NCBI RefSeq assembly: GCF_030064165.1
Contig: NZ_CP125947.1
Span: 4,774,001 to 4,838,000 of the forward strand
Source of the DNA: Comamonas resistens
GTDB taxonomy: Bacteria; Pseudomonadota; Gammaproteobacteria; Burkholderiales; Burkholderiaceae_C
DNA length: 64,000 nucleotides
Direction: 5' to 3'
The position numbers and the translations under genes were made by a program. The notes below the pieces were generated by a model. That model was not told the DNA's origin, ran no database searches, and saw nothing but the letters and a program-made list of their open reading frames with translations. This document shows positions 51,548-61,134 of this stretch, piece by piece (the first letter of the stretch is position 1; each line of letters begins with the position of its first letter).

Positions 51548-52867
51548 TTAGGCTCCACTATTCTGTGGCCAAGCCCTATGCAGATCATCCACAACGAAAG
51601 TATGACAATGCGTATGGTTTTTTGCATATTTGCGCAAATGTGGATGATCAGGAGGCAAATCCGGGTGATCGTGAGTCATATCAGACGAATCACCTGCGGG
51701 CCAAAGTTTCAAGGCCAACATGACTCCGAAAAATCCGATCAGCGACATGACAATGAATGTGAACTGCAAACCCCAAGCCGCACCAAAACGCCCCGCGAGC
51801 GGGTAGCAAAGAAGCCAGGCAGCATGCGACAAGGCAAACTGTGCTGCGAAGAGCGTCGGCCGATCTTCGGCATGAGCCGAGCGCCGCAAAAGACGACCGG
51901 AAGGGGTTTGGGCCGCGCTATAGCCAAAGCCGATCACGAACCAAATCAGCAGTAGCAGGGAATAGGTTGGGATCAGCGATCCAGATGCTGTACCAATAAC
52001 TAATACGGCTGCACCTGCAACCATGACGGGCCGATCAGGCATTTTTTCGAGAATGCGGGGCAACGTCAGCGCAGCGATCATCGAACCCCCACCGAACGCA
52101 GCAAGAGCCCATGCGACTTCAGCCTCGCCGAGTCCAAAGCGAGCTTTTACGATGACCACGGTGTTAACGAGCACCATAGCGCCCGCAGCCGAAACAGCAA
52201 GGCAGATTGCCAGCAGGCCGCGCAGGCGCGGTGTAGCGAGGTAAATACGAATACCGCGCGTTGTTCGCTCCCAAATGCCTCTGCGCGGCCCAGGAGTGGT
52301 TGCAGGGAGCGTGACGCTAACGACTAGCGCAGCCGAAATCAGAAAGCCGACGACTGTTCCTGTAAACAGATTATGGAAACTAATGGCGGTCAATAGTGCT
52401 GCCGCCAACATTGGAGAAATCAGGCTCTCAAGATCGTAAGCTAACCGAGAAAGCGACAGCGCTTTCGTGTAGTCTTCCTCGTTGGGAAGAATATCTGGGA
52501 TTGTTGCTTGAAAGGTCGGGGTGAAGCTGGCTGATGCCGTTTGAAGTACGAAGATCAACAGATAGATTTGCCATATTTCAGTGACAAAGGGCAGGCAGAC
52601 GGCGACGGACGCTCGTATCAGATCAAGGACCACCAGTAGAGTTCGCCGCGGCACGCGGTCTGCAAAAGCCTGAGCGATCGGGGCGATGCCAACATACGCG
52701 ATCATCTTGATGGCCAACGCCGTACCCAGCACGGCTCCGGCATCAGCTTTAGCCAAGTCATAGGCAAGCAAGCCAAGCGCTACGGTCATTAGACCAGTAC
52801 CGACAAGCGCGATCACCTGGGCGGAAAACAGGCGGCGATAAATTCTGTTTTGCAGAACATCCAGCAT
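51548..52867 (-). CDS. nreB: MFS exporter with His-rich tail, NreB-like (nickel/metal resistance)
   Basis: 439 aa, about 12 hydrophobic segments, with a C-terminal His-rich tail (DMTHDHPDLPPDHPHL and NHTHCHT) typical of NreB-type nickel exporters. Length agrees with that family. It lies 9 bases after a CsoR/RcnR-family repressor gene. Metal preference is inferred, and the regulator hints that Cu(I) or another metal is possible. Confidence 0.8.
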   Translation of the reverse strand: MLDVLQNRIYRRLFSAQVIALVGTGLMTVALGLLAYDLAKADAGAVLGTALAIKMIAYVGIAPIAQAFADRVPRRTLLVVLDLIRASVAVCLPFVTEIWQIYLLIFVLQTASASFTPTFQATIPDILPNEEDYTKALSLSRLAYDLESLISPMLAAALLTAISFHNLFTGTVVGFLISAALVVSVTLPATTPGPRRGIWERTTRGIRIYLATPRLRGLLAICLAVSAAGAMVLVNTVVIVKARFGLGEAEVAWALAAFGGGSMIAALTLPRILEKMPDRPVMVAGAAVLVIGTASGSLIPTYSLLLLIWFVIGFGYSAAQTPSGRLLRRSAHAEDRPTLFAAQFALSHAAWLLCYPLAGRFGAAWGLQFTFIVMSLIGFFGVMLALKLWPAGDSSDMTHDHPDLPPDHPHLRKYAKNHTHCHTFVVDDLHRAWPQNSGA

Positions 52868-52876
52868 TGATTGCCC

Positions 52877-53134
52877 CTAAAGCAATTTGGCGAGTGCCTT
52901 CATTTCCACCAGGATTTCTTGCGTGTCATGGTCAAGGCAGTGATCAATGTGATCATGGATAAGCGTACGTTTTGCAGCAGTTATCGCGCTTTCCACCGCA
53001 GAGAGTTGGCGAGCGATGTCGAGACACGAACTGTGACTTTCAATCATGCCAACAACATGCCGAAGGTGGCCTTCGGCACGCTTTAGGCGCTTCACCAGTT
53101 CTGGATGGCTTGCATGTTTTTGCGTTCTTTCCAT
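52877..53134 (-). CDS. CsoR/RcnR-family metal-sensing repressor
   Basis: 85 aa, all-helical DUF156 protein. Metal ligand positions read C37, H62 and C66, the spacing of CsoR Cu(I) sensors; RcnR-type nickel sensors have His in the last position. Extra His at 7, 10, 60 and 65 could alter preference. It precedes the NreB-like exporter, and a C/G-tract palindrome lies just upstream of its start. Confidence 0.85.
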   Translation of the reverse strand: MERTQKHASHPELVKRLKRAEGHLRHVVGMIESHSSCLDIARQLSAVESAITAAKRTLIHDHIDHCLDHDTQEILVEMKALAKLL

Positions 53135-53145
53135 TTAATCATTGT

Positions 53146-53162
53146 ATCCCCCCGGGGGGGAT
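53146..53162. promoter_or_regulatory. C/G-tract operator of the CsoR/RcnR-family repressor
   Basis: ATCCCCCCGGGGGGGAT is a near-perfect palindrome 11 bases upstream of the repressor start. G/C tracts of this kind are the established binding sites of CsoR and RcnR proteins. Confidence 0.75.
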
Positions 53163-53261
53163 GCAACAAGCATGGAATGGAACCGAGCGTGCTATTTGGC
53201 GGCCATGAAGCTTGAATTCACAACCCAGACCTATGCCAACGCAGCCGCGGATACTGTTGCT

Positions 53262-53290
53262 CCCGGCATACTTCGACGAAGTATGCCGGG
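53262..53290. repeat. Perfect 14-1-14 inverted repeat
   Basis: CCCGGCATACTTCG, a single A, then CGAAGTATGCCGGG. It lies just beyond the 3' end of the minus-strand hydrolase gene. It would form a very stable hairpin and may end that transcript, but no T-tract follows on either strand. Confidence 0.6.
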
Positions 53291-53310
53291 GCATCTTCTG
53301 CAGTGTCCTA

Positions 53311-53859
53311 TCAGGCCGAGAGGTACTCACCCGACGATTTCACGGTGCCATAGCCGAAGGCGAAAGCGGCCATCATGGCGGCGTGTACCTGAGCTGCGGG
53401 GACGGTGACTCCATTGAATTCCAGATCGAGCGTGGCGCAGGCGTCATGCAGCACGGTAACGGGGTATCCCATGTCCGCAGCAGCACGCACCACGGCATCC
53501 ACGCACATGTGGCTCATTGCACCAACGACCACGACCTCTTCAACGCCGTTCGCATCGAGCTGCTGCTTGAGGTTCGTCTCGCGGAAGGAGTTGATGTAGT
53601 TCTTGACGATCACAGGTTCGCCTGTGAACGGCGCCACGGCGGGCTGGATTTCCACACCATCGGTGCCCGGCACGAACACCGGGGCTTCGTTGTTGGCGAA
53701 CTCGTGGCGGATGTGAAAGACCGGGACACCTTTGGCACGTGCGTCCGCGATCACCTTGGCTGCGTTGGCAGACGCCGCTTCGATGCCCGAAAGAGGCAAT
53801 TTGCCCGTAGGCAGATACTCGTTTTGCAGATCGACGACGATCAGACCGCGCTTTTTCAT
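53311..53859 (-). CDS. Isochorismatase-family cysteine hydrolase
   Basis: 182 aa. Triad D10, K86 and C119 (GAMSHMCVDA) is intact. Members cleave amides, ureas or isochorismate. It is not part of the NAD operon and differs from the nicotinamidase at 44334 in the metal-site region. Substrate unknown. Confidence 0.83.
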   Translation of the reverse strand: MKKRGLIVVDLQNEYLPTGKLPLSGIEAASANAAKVIADARAKGVPVFHIRHEFANNEAPVFVPGTDGVEIQPAVAPFTGEPVIVKNYINSFRETNLKQQLDANGVEEVVVVGAMSHMCVDAVVRAAADMGYPVTVLHDACATLDLEFNGVTVPAAQVHAAMMAAFAFGYGTVKSSGEYLSA

Positions 53860-54062
53860 GAAACTCTCCTGGTTGGTTCAATGGATGAGCCCATATGTTC
53901 ACAGGAGGCGTCCGTACCGATAAGTGGCGACACCGACAACATTCGTGTCAATATCGACAAAGCGTGCGGATTGACGGGATGAAACGTCCAATTGACCGAT
54001 GTGCTATGGGTGTGCCTAAGATGTTTGATCCTAAGTTTTAATGTTGCAATGTTCTCGCCAGA

Positions 54063-54718
54063 ATGGAAGGATGCACTATAGGCCAGGTTTTGCATGGGAG
54101 TGCCACAACGACAGAGGCGATCCGTCGAGCGGTACAAAATAATCAAGAGAGCCTGAGGACACTGGGTAAGCGCCATGGCATCAATCCGAAGACGGTGGCC
54201 AAGTGGAAAAAGCGGACCTCTGTCGCCGATCTTCCAACCGGTCCCAGGCAGCCGTGTTCCACGGTCTTGTCCGTAGAGGACGAAGCGTGCCTTTCGCAAG
54301 CACACCCTGCTGCCGCTGGAGACTGCCTGTATGCGCTGCAATCCACCTCCCGCATCTGACTCGTTCCTCGCTTCATCGCTTCATCGTTGCATCGTTATGA
54401 CATTTCACGCCTGCCCGAGATTGATGGCGACAAGCCAGTCAGGCAACGTTTCAAGAGCTCCCCCTTGGCTACTTTCTTGTCAACATTGCTGAAGTGCAGA
54501 CCGCTGAGGGCAAGCTCCATCTCTTTGTGGCTATCGACCGCACCTCCAAGTTCGCACTCACCGAACTGTATCCCTCGGCCAACAAGATGACGGCCGCCCA
54601 GTTCCTGCGTAATGTGATTGGGGCGGTGCCGTACACCCTGCATGCGGTGCTCACCGATAACGGCATCCAGTTCACCAACCGCCGCGCAAACTTGCTCGAA
54701 GTTCCTCACACGCGATAA
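54063..54718 (+). pseudogene. Decayed IS481-family transposase
   Basis: Successive frames give pieces of one transposase: IGQVLHGSATTTEAIRRA with its HTH (54063-54359), LTRSSLHR (around 54350) and DISRLPEIDGDKP (54393-54435). The catalytic-core start VQTAEGKLHLFVAIDRTSKF... to AVLTDNGIQF comes last (54494-54672). At least two frameshifts and a missing C-terminus make it inactive. Terminal repeats were not found. Confidence 0.8.
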
Positions 54719-54766
54719 CTTCGAACTTGCCTAAACCGTTCGCACCTTTATAAAGCTCAACGCCTG

Positions 54767-55390
54767 CTACTCAGGCTTGCCCCTCATCCCCAGCAACTCA
54801 CTCGCGCCGATGATGGCTTGGGCAGCCTCTTCAATGGATATGCGCTTTTTCATAGCTTGCTCGCGCAACATTTCGTAGGCACGGTCTTCGCTGACTTGGT
54901 GGGTGGCGATGAGAATGGCTTTGGCATCGGTCACACCGCGCTGGCCGAGTAGTTTGTTTTGCAGCTTGTGTATGTACAGCTGCATCTGCCTGCTCTCTCT
55001 GTGGGTTTTGCGTGCGACCACCAAGGTGGAGAGGAGACCAAAGGAGCGGATGGGCGAAGGCAGGATGGCTAGGGCCTTGAGGTCCAGAACGGCAGAAACA
55101 ATGGTGGGGTTTTCATAATTCACCACGGCCACAAGGGCGGGGGCCTGTTCGCCTTGCGCCCAGATCATGGGCAGATGCAAAAAATCGGGGCGTACGGCCA
55201 ATAGGACGATGTCGGTGGCTTCAGGCAGGTGTTGTACGGGTGGCCAAATGTTCCGCACTTGACAGCCGATTCGTTGGAGTTGCTGGGCAAGCAGCAGGCC
55301 ATCTGTGTCGTCGGGATGCATGAGGGTGATTTTGAGCTGGCGTAGCTCTTTGAGGTGCGGCGAAGTAGCGCGGGGCTGCTGGCGGTTCAC
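54767..55390 (-). CDS. amiR: AmiR-type ANTAR antitermination regulator
   Basis: 207 aa. Pseudo-receiver domain (~18-130), coiled coil (~135-160) and C-terminal ANTAR RNA-binding domain (~150-200, AKAILIATHQVSEDRAYEMLRE region). AmiR binds leader RNA and prevents termination ahead of amiE. It starts at GTG two bases after amiC, the order known for the amidase operon. Confidence 0.9.
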   Translation of the reverse strand: MNRQQPRATSPHLKELRQLKITLMHPDDTDGLLLAQQLQRIGCQVRNIWPPVQHLPEATDIVLLAVRPDFLHLPMIWAQGEQAPALVAVVNYENPTIVSAVLDLKALAILPSPIRSFGLLSTLVVARKTHRESRQMQLYIHKLQNKLLGQRGVTDAKAILIATHQVSEDRAYEMLREQAMKKRISIEEAAQAIIGASELLGMRGKPE

Positions 55391-55392
55391 TC

Positions 55393-56538
55393 TCAGACCT
55401 CTATTTTGGCTGTCCAGTCCCCCAGCGAGTGGGTGACAAGGTAGGGATCGGGCGATACGGCACGTTTGGCCTCACGCAGGATGATGAATTCGCCTTGCGC
55501 GTTAGCGCGGCCTATGCGCGGGTAGACCCAGGTGTGGTGGTTGCTCGGGTCGATGCGTACACGCCCCTGCGGTGCGTCGAACTCGCTGCCGAGTAGGTAC
55601 GGCAGCAATTCACTGACAGTGTCACTACCAGATCGGCGGAAGGCGTTAGCAAACATGTGCATCTGGAAATACGAAGCTTCCCAGCACAGGTTGGGACGGC
55701 AGTCGTCACCAAACAGCCGCTTGAGATGGGCTAGACAACGCTGGTTGGTGACAGATTGAATGGACTGGAAATAAGGCGCTGAGGTGATGTGGCCAGCGGC
55801 GACTTCAAAGCCCATTTGTCCGATTTCGGCCTCCGATGTGGTGAGGCTGCAAATCGGCATTTCCTTGGGGTTGAAGCCGGCATCGGCATAGGCTCGATAA
55901 AGTCGGGCAGTGGAGTCGCCGACGACAGTGGAGAAGATGAAGTCTGGACGTTTCTGGCGCACATCTTCCATGACGCCGCGGTAGTCACACTCGGTGGCAG
56001 CTAGCGGCAGGTAACGTTCTCCGAGGATTTCGCCCTCGGGATGTTGCAGCACCAGTTCGCGCATGATACGGTTGGATTCATAAGGGTATATATAGTCCGA
56101 ACCAATGAGGTAGACACGCGCGCCAAGGCTGCTAGTCATGAAATCGGCCAACTGCACGCTGTTTTGGTTGGGGGCCGCGCCGGTGTAGATAATGTTGTCT
56201 GAAAACTCAAAGCCTTCGTACAGCGTGGGATAGAACAAGAGCTTGTTCCATTTTTCTACCACGGGCAGCACGGCCTTGCGGCTACTCGACATGTAGCAGC
56301 CGAAGATGGTGCTTACTTTATCCTGCACGATCAGTTGCTCGGCCAGTTGGGCGTAGCGGCCTGGGTTGGAAGCGGGGTCATGGCGTATTACGACCAGTTC
56401 CCGCCCGAGCACGCCACCGGCGCTGTTAATTTCATCAAGAGCTAGCAGCGTGCCTTGGAGTTGTGATCGGCCAATGGACGAAGTGGTGCCAGTTTCCGAA
56501 AAAAGAACGCCTACGCGTAAAGGGTCAGTGTTTGCCAA
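55393..56538 (-). CDS. amiC: AmiC-type amide sensor
   Basis: 381 aa, periplasmic-binding-protein fold (Leu/Ile/Val type) without a signal peptide, hence cytoplasmic. It holds AmiR inactive until an amide such as acetamide binds. Typical stretches are GVLFSETGTTSSIGRSQ (~9-25) and YPTLYEGFEFSDNIIYTGA (~103-121). The start is TTG, preceded by AGGAGACAG. Confidence 0.9.
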   Translation of the reverse strand: MANTDPLRVGVLFSETGTTSSIGRSQLQGTLLALDEINSAGGVLGRELVVIRHDPASNPGRYAQLAEQLIVQDKVSTIFGCYMSSSRKAVLPVVEKWNKLLFYPTLYEGFEFSDNIIYTGAAPNQNSVQLADFMTSSLGARVYLIGSDYIYPYESNRIMRELVLQHPEGEILGERYLPLAATECDYRGVMEDVRQKRPDFIFSTVVGDSTARLYRAYADAGFNPKEMPICSLTTSEAEIGQMGFEVAAGHITSAPYFQSIQSVTNQRCLAHLKRLFGDDCRPNLCWEASYFQMHMFANAFRRSGSDTVSELLPYLLGSEFDAPQGRVRIDPSNHHTWVYPRIGRANAQGEFIILREAKRAVSPDPYLVTHSLGDWTAKIEV

Positions 56539-56696
56539 AAACTGTCTCCTGACTGGGCTGGTGCAGTGCTTTGGGCACCGGAGCCAGCACGGCGAAATTG
56601 CTGAAAAGTAGCAACCAGCTTAGCTCAAATGTGATCGCGAAGCGCCTTGGATATGCGACTTTTGCAGTAGCACCATGTCGGCAGCTCTTTGTTTGC

Positions 56697-58499
56697 TCAG
56701 CGTCCCGCAGCCAGCCGGGCGTTCATGCGCGTCAAACGCGGCACCAGTTGCTCCGCATCGTCGGCGATGCTGTAGTCGCGCCAGCCAAAGATGTGGCGCA
56801 CATAGGCATCAGCTTGCGCATCGACGGCCAAGCAGCAAACACGCACCCCTGCGCGCTTGGCTTCCTGGACAGCGTGGCGCGCGTCTTCGATCAGGTATTT
56901 TTTATCGTGCACGTCGATGTCGGCGGGGGCACCGTCGGTGACCACTAGCAGTGTTTGCTGGTCTTCGGGCTCGCTGCGCAGCAGGCCACAGGCATGGCGC
57001 ATGGCGGCACCCAATCGTGTGGAGAAGCGCCCGCGCATGGACTGGATCATGGCGGCGGTGGCGCTGGTGTGGGGCTGGCCAAAATCAAGCAAGCGGTAGT
57101 AGTTGACCTCTGCCCGCGTGTTGGAAGAGAAGGCGTGAATAGCGAGGCGACCGGTGCCGCGCGTGCTCGATTGGGCCAGCATTAGCGCGGCTTGCTTTTC
57201 CAGATTGAGCAGGCATTGGCCGCACGGGCCGATGTCGTTGACCGATTCGGAAATGTCAAGCAGTACCAGTATGCTGGTTGGGCGTGGGCCTTTGCCGGTG
57301 CGCATGAACAGGCGTGGGTCGGGGCGGAGGTTCAATCGCATGTCCACCTGTACTTCGATAGCTGCGTTGAGATCTACATCCTCTCCTTCCCATTGGCGGC
57401 GCAGGCGGTGGCGGCGGTCAAGCTGGCGAGCGTTGGGCAGTGCCAAGCTATCGATGCGGGTATTGCTGGGCAGACGAGAGTTATTGATTTCACTCAGACC
57501 TTGCCAGGCGGGAAATTTCTCAATTACTGTGCACCAGTCCGCCTTCATGTGCTCACTCTTGCTGTCCCATTCTGGATAGTGGAAGCGCGCGATTTCAAAG
57601 TCCTGGGCCTGGCCCAGTGGCTGTGGTTCGATTGATTCTTGCTGGGGGCTCGATTGTGCGGGAGGCGGGCGCGCGGCGGTCTGGGCCAGCGATAGAGCCT
57701 CATCGTTGCTGTCATCGGATTCTGGATGTTCCCAGAGATAGCTGTTGTCATCGCGATAGAGGGTGGGCGAAACATAGTGCTGTGGGTCCATGCGCACGCG
57801 CATCTGTCCGAGGTCATTGGCCAAGATGGAGGAGATGGCTCGGAAGGCAGCGTAATCTTCGAGCCCATGGGTTTGCACAGCCTTTTCGAAAAGCTCGCGT
57901 GCCTTGTTGATCCAGTGGTTGCCACTTTGGCTGTTCGGCAGCAGCAAGATGCGATCAAGCCGTGCCATGAAGGCTAGAAAGCTCAGGTTCTCGGCCTCAG
58001 GTTCGTCTGCGAGCTGCTCGGTAAACCAACGGCGTACGCCTGGGTAATCGCGTAGCAGCAGGCGTTCGACGCGGGCGTCTTCCATGGCGGAGACCACCGT
58101 CATACCCATGGGCTTTAGGGCCTGGCTGGGCTGGCGCGCAGGTGAGTGCGTCAAATGTGCCGCAGCGTGAGCAACCATGGCGGTGTGCATTCGCGAACGA
58201 TCGACATTGCTCAGTTCGGGCAGTGGCGGTAGCAGCAACTGGGCAGCGCTGGCCGAAGCTGCATCGGAATGCGGCAACAAGATGGCACGCGCCGCCGAGG
58301 CTGGCTTGGCCGCGGCGCTACCAAAAAGACCGCCTGCCGCCTGCGGTAGGTTGGCTGCTTGCAATGGCTGAACGTTTACCCGAGTCAGCGCCAGGCCCGA
58401 GGCGAGCATCGCCAGGAGCTCGAGGGCATGGGCGTCGTCTCCAGCGATCCAGGCAGAAGTGGAATTGTTGCTGAAGGAAGAGGCGGTTGATGGGGCCAT
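56697..58499 (-). CDS. CbbO/NorD-like protein with C-terminal VWA domain
   Basis: 600 aa. The C-terminal von Willebrand A domain (~415-600) has the MIDAS DxSxS start, LLDISES, and a later TDGAPADIDVHD stretch. The first two thirds are poorly conserved and helical. Such proteins pair with MoxR/CbbQ AAA+ ATPases to remodel or activate a target enzyme (rubisco, NO reductase). Here the pair is inside an amidase operon, so the target may be AmiE or AmiS; that is inference. Confidence 0.85.
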   Translation of the reverse strand: MAPSTASSFSNNSTSAWIAGDDAHALELLAMLASGLALTRVNVQPLQAANLPQAAGGLFGSAAAKPASAARAILLPHSDAASASAAQLLLPPLPELSNVDRSRMHTAMVAHAAAHLTHSPARQPSQALKPMGMTVVSAMEDARVERLLLRDYPGVRRWFTEQLADEPEAENLSFLAFMARLDRILLLPNSQSGNHWINKARELFEKAVQTHGLEDYAAFRAISSILANDLGQMRVRMDPQHYVSPTLYRDDNSYLWEHPESDDSNDEALSLAQTAARPPPAQSSPQQESIEPQPLGQAQDFEIARFHYPEWDSKSEHMKADWCTVIEKFPAWQGLSEINNSRLPSNTRIDSLALPNARQLDRRHRLRRQWEGEDVDLNAAIEVQVDMRLNLRPDPRLFMRTGKGPRPTSILVLLDISESVNDIGPCGQCLLNLEKQAALMLAQSSTRGTGRLAIHAFSSNTRAEVNYYRLLDFGQPHTSATAAMIQSMRGRFSTRLGAAMRHACGLLRSEPEDQQTLLVVTDGAPADIDVHDKKYLIEDARHAVQEAKRAGVRVCCLAVDAQADAYVRHIFGWRDYSIADDAEQLVPRLTRMNARLAAGR

Positions 58500-58511
58500 G
58501 GTTGCTAACTT

Positions 58512-59354
58512 TCAGCCGCCAAACTGCGCCTGCACGAGCTTTTTCAGAGCCTGGGTAGTGTCAGGGTCATCAGTAAGCGCCAGGGTAATGGTCATGTCAC
58601 AGCTGTCGGTCGGCGAGACGCCATCGCGCATCAACAAGCCGGCATAGATGAGCATGCGAGTGGATGCGCCTTCGTCAAGGCCACGGTTTTTGAGCTCGCG
58701 CGTGCTGCGGGCCAGGGCCACTAGGCGCTCGGCTTGTGTGCGCTCAATACCGGCTTCGTGTGCGACGATTTCGGCCTCAGTGGTGGCATCGGGGTAATCA
58801 AACTCCAGCGCAGCAAAACGCTGGCGCGTCGAGGGTTTCATGTCCTTGGCGCTGCTCTGGTAGCCAGGGTTGTAAGAGACCACGAGTTGGAAATCAGGGT
58901 GTGCCTGCACGACTTCGCCCTTTTTGTCGAGCGGCAACACGCGGCGTGCATCGGTTAACGGGTGGATGACTACGGTGGTGTCCTGGCGTGCTTCAACCAC
59001 TTCGTCGAGGTAGCAGATGCCGCCGTAGCGCACGGCCATGGTCAGGGGCCCATCGTGCCACGCCGTGCCATTGGCGTCGAGCAGATAGCGCCCGACTAGG
59101 TCGGAGGCAGTCATGTCTTCGTTACAGGCCAAGGTGATGAGCGGGCGCTGGAGCGCCCAGGCCATACGCTCGACAAAACGGGTCTTGCCGCAGCCCGTCG
59201 GGCCTTTCAGAATCAGCGGCATTCGGTGGCGATAAGCTTGCTCGTAGAGCTTAATCTCGTTATGTGCCGGGCGGTAAAAAGGCTCTTTGGCCAAGCGGTA
59301 ATCGGCCAGCGGGTCGTTGCCGCCACTAGCAAGCAGATAGCTTTTTGCGTTCAT
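58512..59354 (-). CDS. CbbQ/NorQ-like AAA+ ATPase (MoxR class)
   Basis: 280 aa. Walker A GPTGCGKT (~48-55), Walker B ICYLDEV (~110-116), sensor region VVSYNPGYQ (~165-173). The ATG at 59354 overlaps the original amiS stop (ATGA). In the Pseudomonas amidase operon an ATPase, AmiB, has a comparable place; here it is followed by a VWA partner, making a CbbQO-type pair. Confidence 0.87.
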   Translation of the reverse strand: MNAKSYLLASGGNDPLADYRLAKEPFYRPAHNEIKLYEQAYRHRMPLILKGPTGCGKTRFVERMAWALQRPLITLACNEDMTASDLVGRYLLDANGTAWHDGPLTMAVRYGGICYLDEVVEARQDTTVVIHPLTDARRVLPLDKKGEVVQAHPDFQLVVSYNPGYQSSAKDMKPSTRQRFAALEFDYPDATTEAEIVAHEAGIERTQAERLVALARSTRELKNRGLDEGASTRMLIYAGLLMRDGVSPTDSCDMTITLALTDDPDTTQALKKLVQAQFGG

Positions 59355-59841
59355 CGTGTTCCCCATTTCTCCATCAACAACATCAAACCTGGAATCCAGC
59401 ACGTCACGATGCCGACGAGCACTGTGTAGCCCGCCAAGAAGCGAAGCTGTTTGCCCAACCGAGCGCCAGAAGGAAGAAAAAACATAAACTAGACAAGACC
59501 AGCCACATGGTTATGACACGAATATCACTGGCCGTGGTGGCAAAAGCCAGAGCGCTAATCGCCACAAACAGGCAATACCAGCCCAGGCCCACTCCTTTTA
59601 GACCCCACCACTGCACCACAGCCAAATACAGGTAGGTGAAAGCAAACAGCAGGCCACCGGCGGCGGCGAAGAAATCGGGATCTGCGTTAGCGCGTAGGAT
59701 GCCAATGGCGTTGATAAACAATGCCAAAAATCCCACCAGTAAATTGAAGGGCGCGGAGTCGCGGCCTTCGATGCGACCACTGAGGCCGACGCCTTTGACA
59801 ATCAGCACGGCGCCAATGAAAAAAAGTGCCATACCCAGCAT
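59351..59841 (-). pseudogene. amiS: AmiS/UreI-family amide channel gene with a frameshift
   Basis: About 130 residues from the ATG at 59841 match AmiS/UreI channels, with six hydrophobic segments. At the GGG near 59454-59456 the frame breaks and the protein ends early as WRATQCSSAS at 59404. In the shifted frame the genuine family end, AGYTVLVGIVTCWIPG...KWGTR, continues to 59351 and its stop overlaps the next ATG. One inserted base would restore a protein of about 163 aa. It is a real mutation or a sequencing error. Confidence 0.8.
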
Positions 59842-59909
59842 ATTCTGTCTTGTTATATTGATCGGAGAGCATGGCCACTCGATGCACTTGAACGGCCCTT
59901 CCGGCAGCT

Positions 59910-60947
59910 TTAGCGGTGCTTGGGCGCTTCGTGAGGGATGCCTTCGATAGGGCATTCGGATGTGCCCACGGTCGTGCGTGTGAAAGACTCGACCATCTCG
60001 CGTGTGGCTTGCGGATCATTGATCCACTGGCTGTAGAAGCTATAGGGGCAGGTGGCTACACCCTTGTCGCCATCACCCGAGTTGATGGTGCCCGTATAGC
60101 CGCGGTGCACCAGCTTGAACAGGTGGTTCTGCGACTGGCCGTTCTTGCGCGCATCGCGGATCAGCGACTTGGACAGCTCGGCGTACTGGATACCCATTTC
60201 TTCTTCACCTGTCTCCCCCAGTGTGCGGCCGTCGAAGCCGATGATGGCTGAGTGACCAAAGTAGGAGTAGACGCCGTCGAAGCCCGCCGCGTTGGCCACT
60301 GCCACATAGGTGTTGTTCATGAAAGCCATGGCCTTGGAGACTAGAATCTGCTGTTCTTTGGCCGGGTACATATAGCCTTGGCAGCGCACGATGAGTTCGG
60401 CGCCGCGCATAGCGCAGTCACGCCAGATTTCCGGGTAATTGCCGTCATCGCAGATGATCAGGCTGATCTTCATGCCCTTGGGGCCTTCACTGACATAAGT
60501 ACAGTCGCCGGGGTACCAGCCTTCGATGGGCACCCAGGGCATGATCTTGCGGTATTTCTGCACGATCTCGCCCTGGTTGTTCATGAGGATCAAGGTGTTG
60601 TAGGGTGCCTTGTTAGGGTGATCTTCGTGGCGCTCGCCTGTGAGCGAGAAGATGCCCCAGACGTTGGCCTTGCGGCAGGCATCCGCGAAGATGGCTGTCT
60701 CTTCGCCGGGAATGGCCGAAGCGGTTTCGTACATTTCCTTAGAGTCGTACATGATTCCGTGCGTGGAATACTCGGGGAAGACCACGAGATCCATGCCCGG
60801 CAGGCCTTGCTTCATCCCAACCAACATATTCCCAATCTTGCGACAGTTGTCCAGTACTTCTTCCTTGGTGTGCAGGCGTGGCATTTTGTAGTTGACCACT
60901 GCTACGCCCACGCAATCGTTGCTGCTCGAAATATCTCCGTGTCTCAT
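59910..60947 (-). CDS. amiE: Aliphatic amidase
   Basis: 345 aa nitrilase-superfamily enzyme hydrolysing short amides such as acetamide to acids and ammonia. Catalytic triad E59, K134 and C166, at the same numbers as in Pseudomonas AmiE. Length agrees. GGAG precedes the ATG. It is the first gene of the operon and lies behind a leader terminator. Confidence 0.95.
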   Translation of the reverse strand: MRHGDISSSNDCVGVAVVNYKMPRLHTKEEVLDNCRKIGNMLVGMKQGLPGMDLVVFPEYSTHGIMYDSKEMYETASAIPGEETAIFADACRKANVWGIFSLTGERHEDHPNKAPYNTLILMNNQGEIVQKYRKIMPWVPIEGWYPGDCTYVSEGPKGMKISLIICDDGNYPEIWRDCAMRGAELIVRCQGYMYPAKEQQILVSKAMAFMNNTYVAVANAAGFDGVYSYFGHSAIIGFDGRTLGETGEEEMGIQYAELSKSLIRDARKNGQSQNHLFKLVHRGYTGTINSGDGDKGVATCPYSFYSQWINDPQATREMVESFTRTTVGTSECPIEGIPHEAPKHR

Positions 60948-61092
60948 AACTTGCTCCTGGTTACCATGGAAAAAAGTGCGGCCTATCCGGCTGGCAGCAG
61001 CAGCGCAAGAAGGTTTCAGAGCAGCGTTGGCAAAGCTCCGCCAGCGAACCTATGACTGGCCCGAAAAACGGGAATGCAAAAAGGAGGACAAC

Positions 61093-61134
61093 AAAAAAGC
61101 CCGAATAGATTCAGGGTATGAATCTATTCGGGCT
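61093..61134 (-). terminator. Leader terminator of the amidase operon, likely target of AmiR antitermination
   Basis: AGCCCGAATAGATTC and its exact complement form a 15-base-pair stem with a 7-base loop, followed on the minus strand by TTTTTTGTT. It lies about 145 bases upstream of amiE, between promoter and gene, as in the AmiR-controlled leader of Pseudomonas. Confidence 0.85.
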
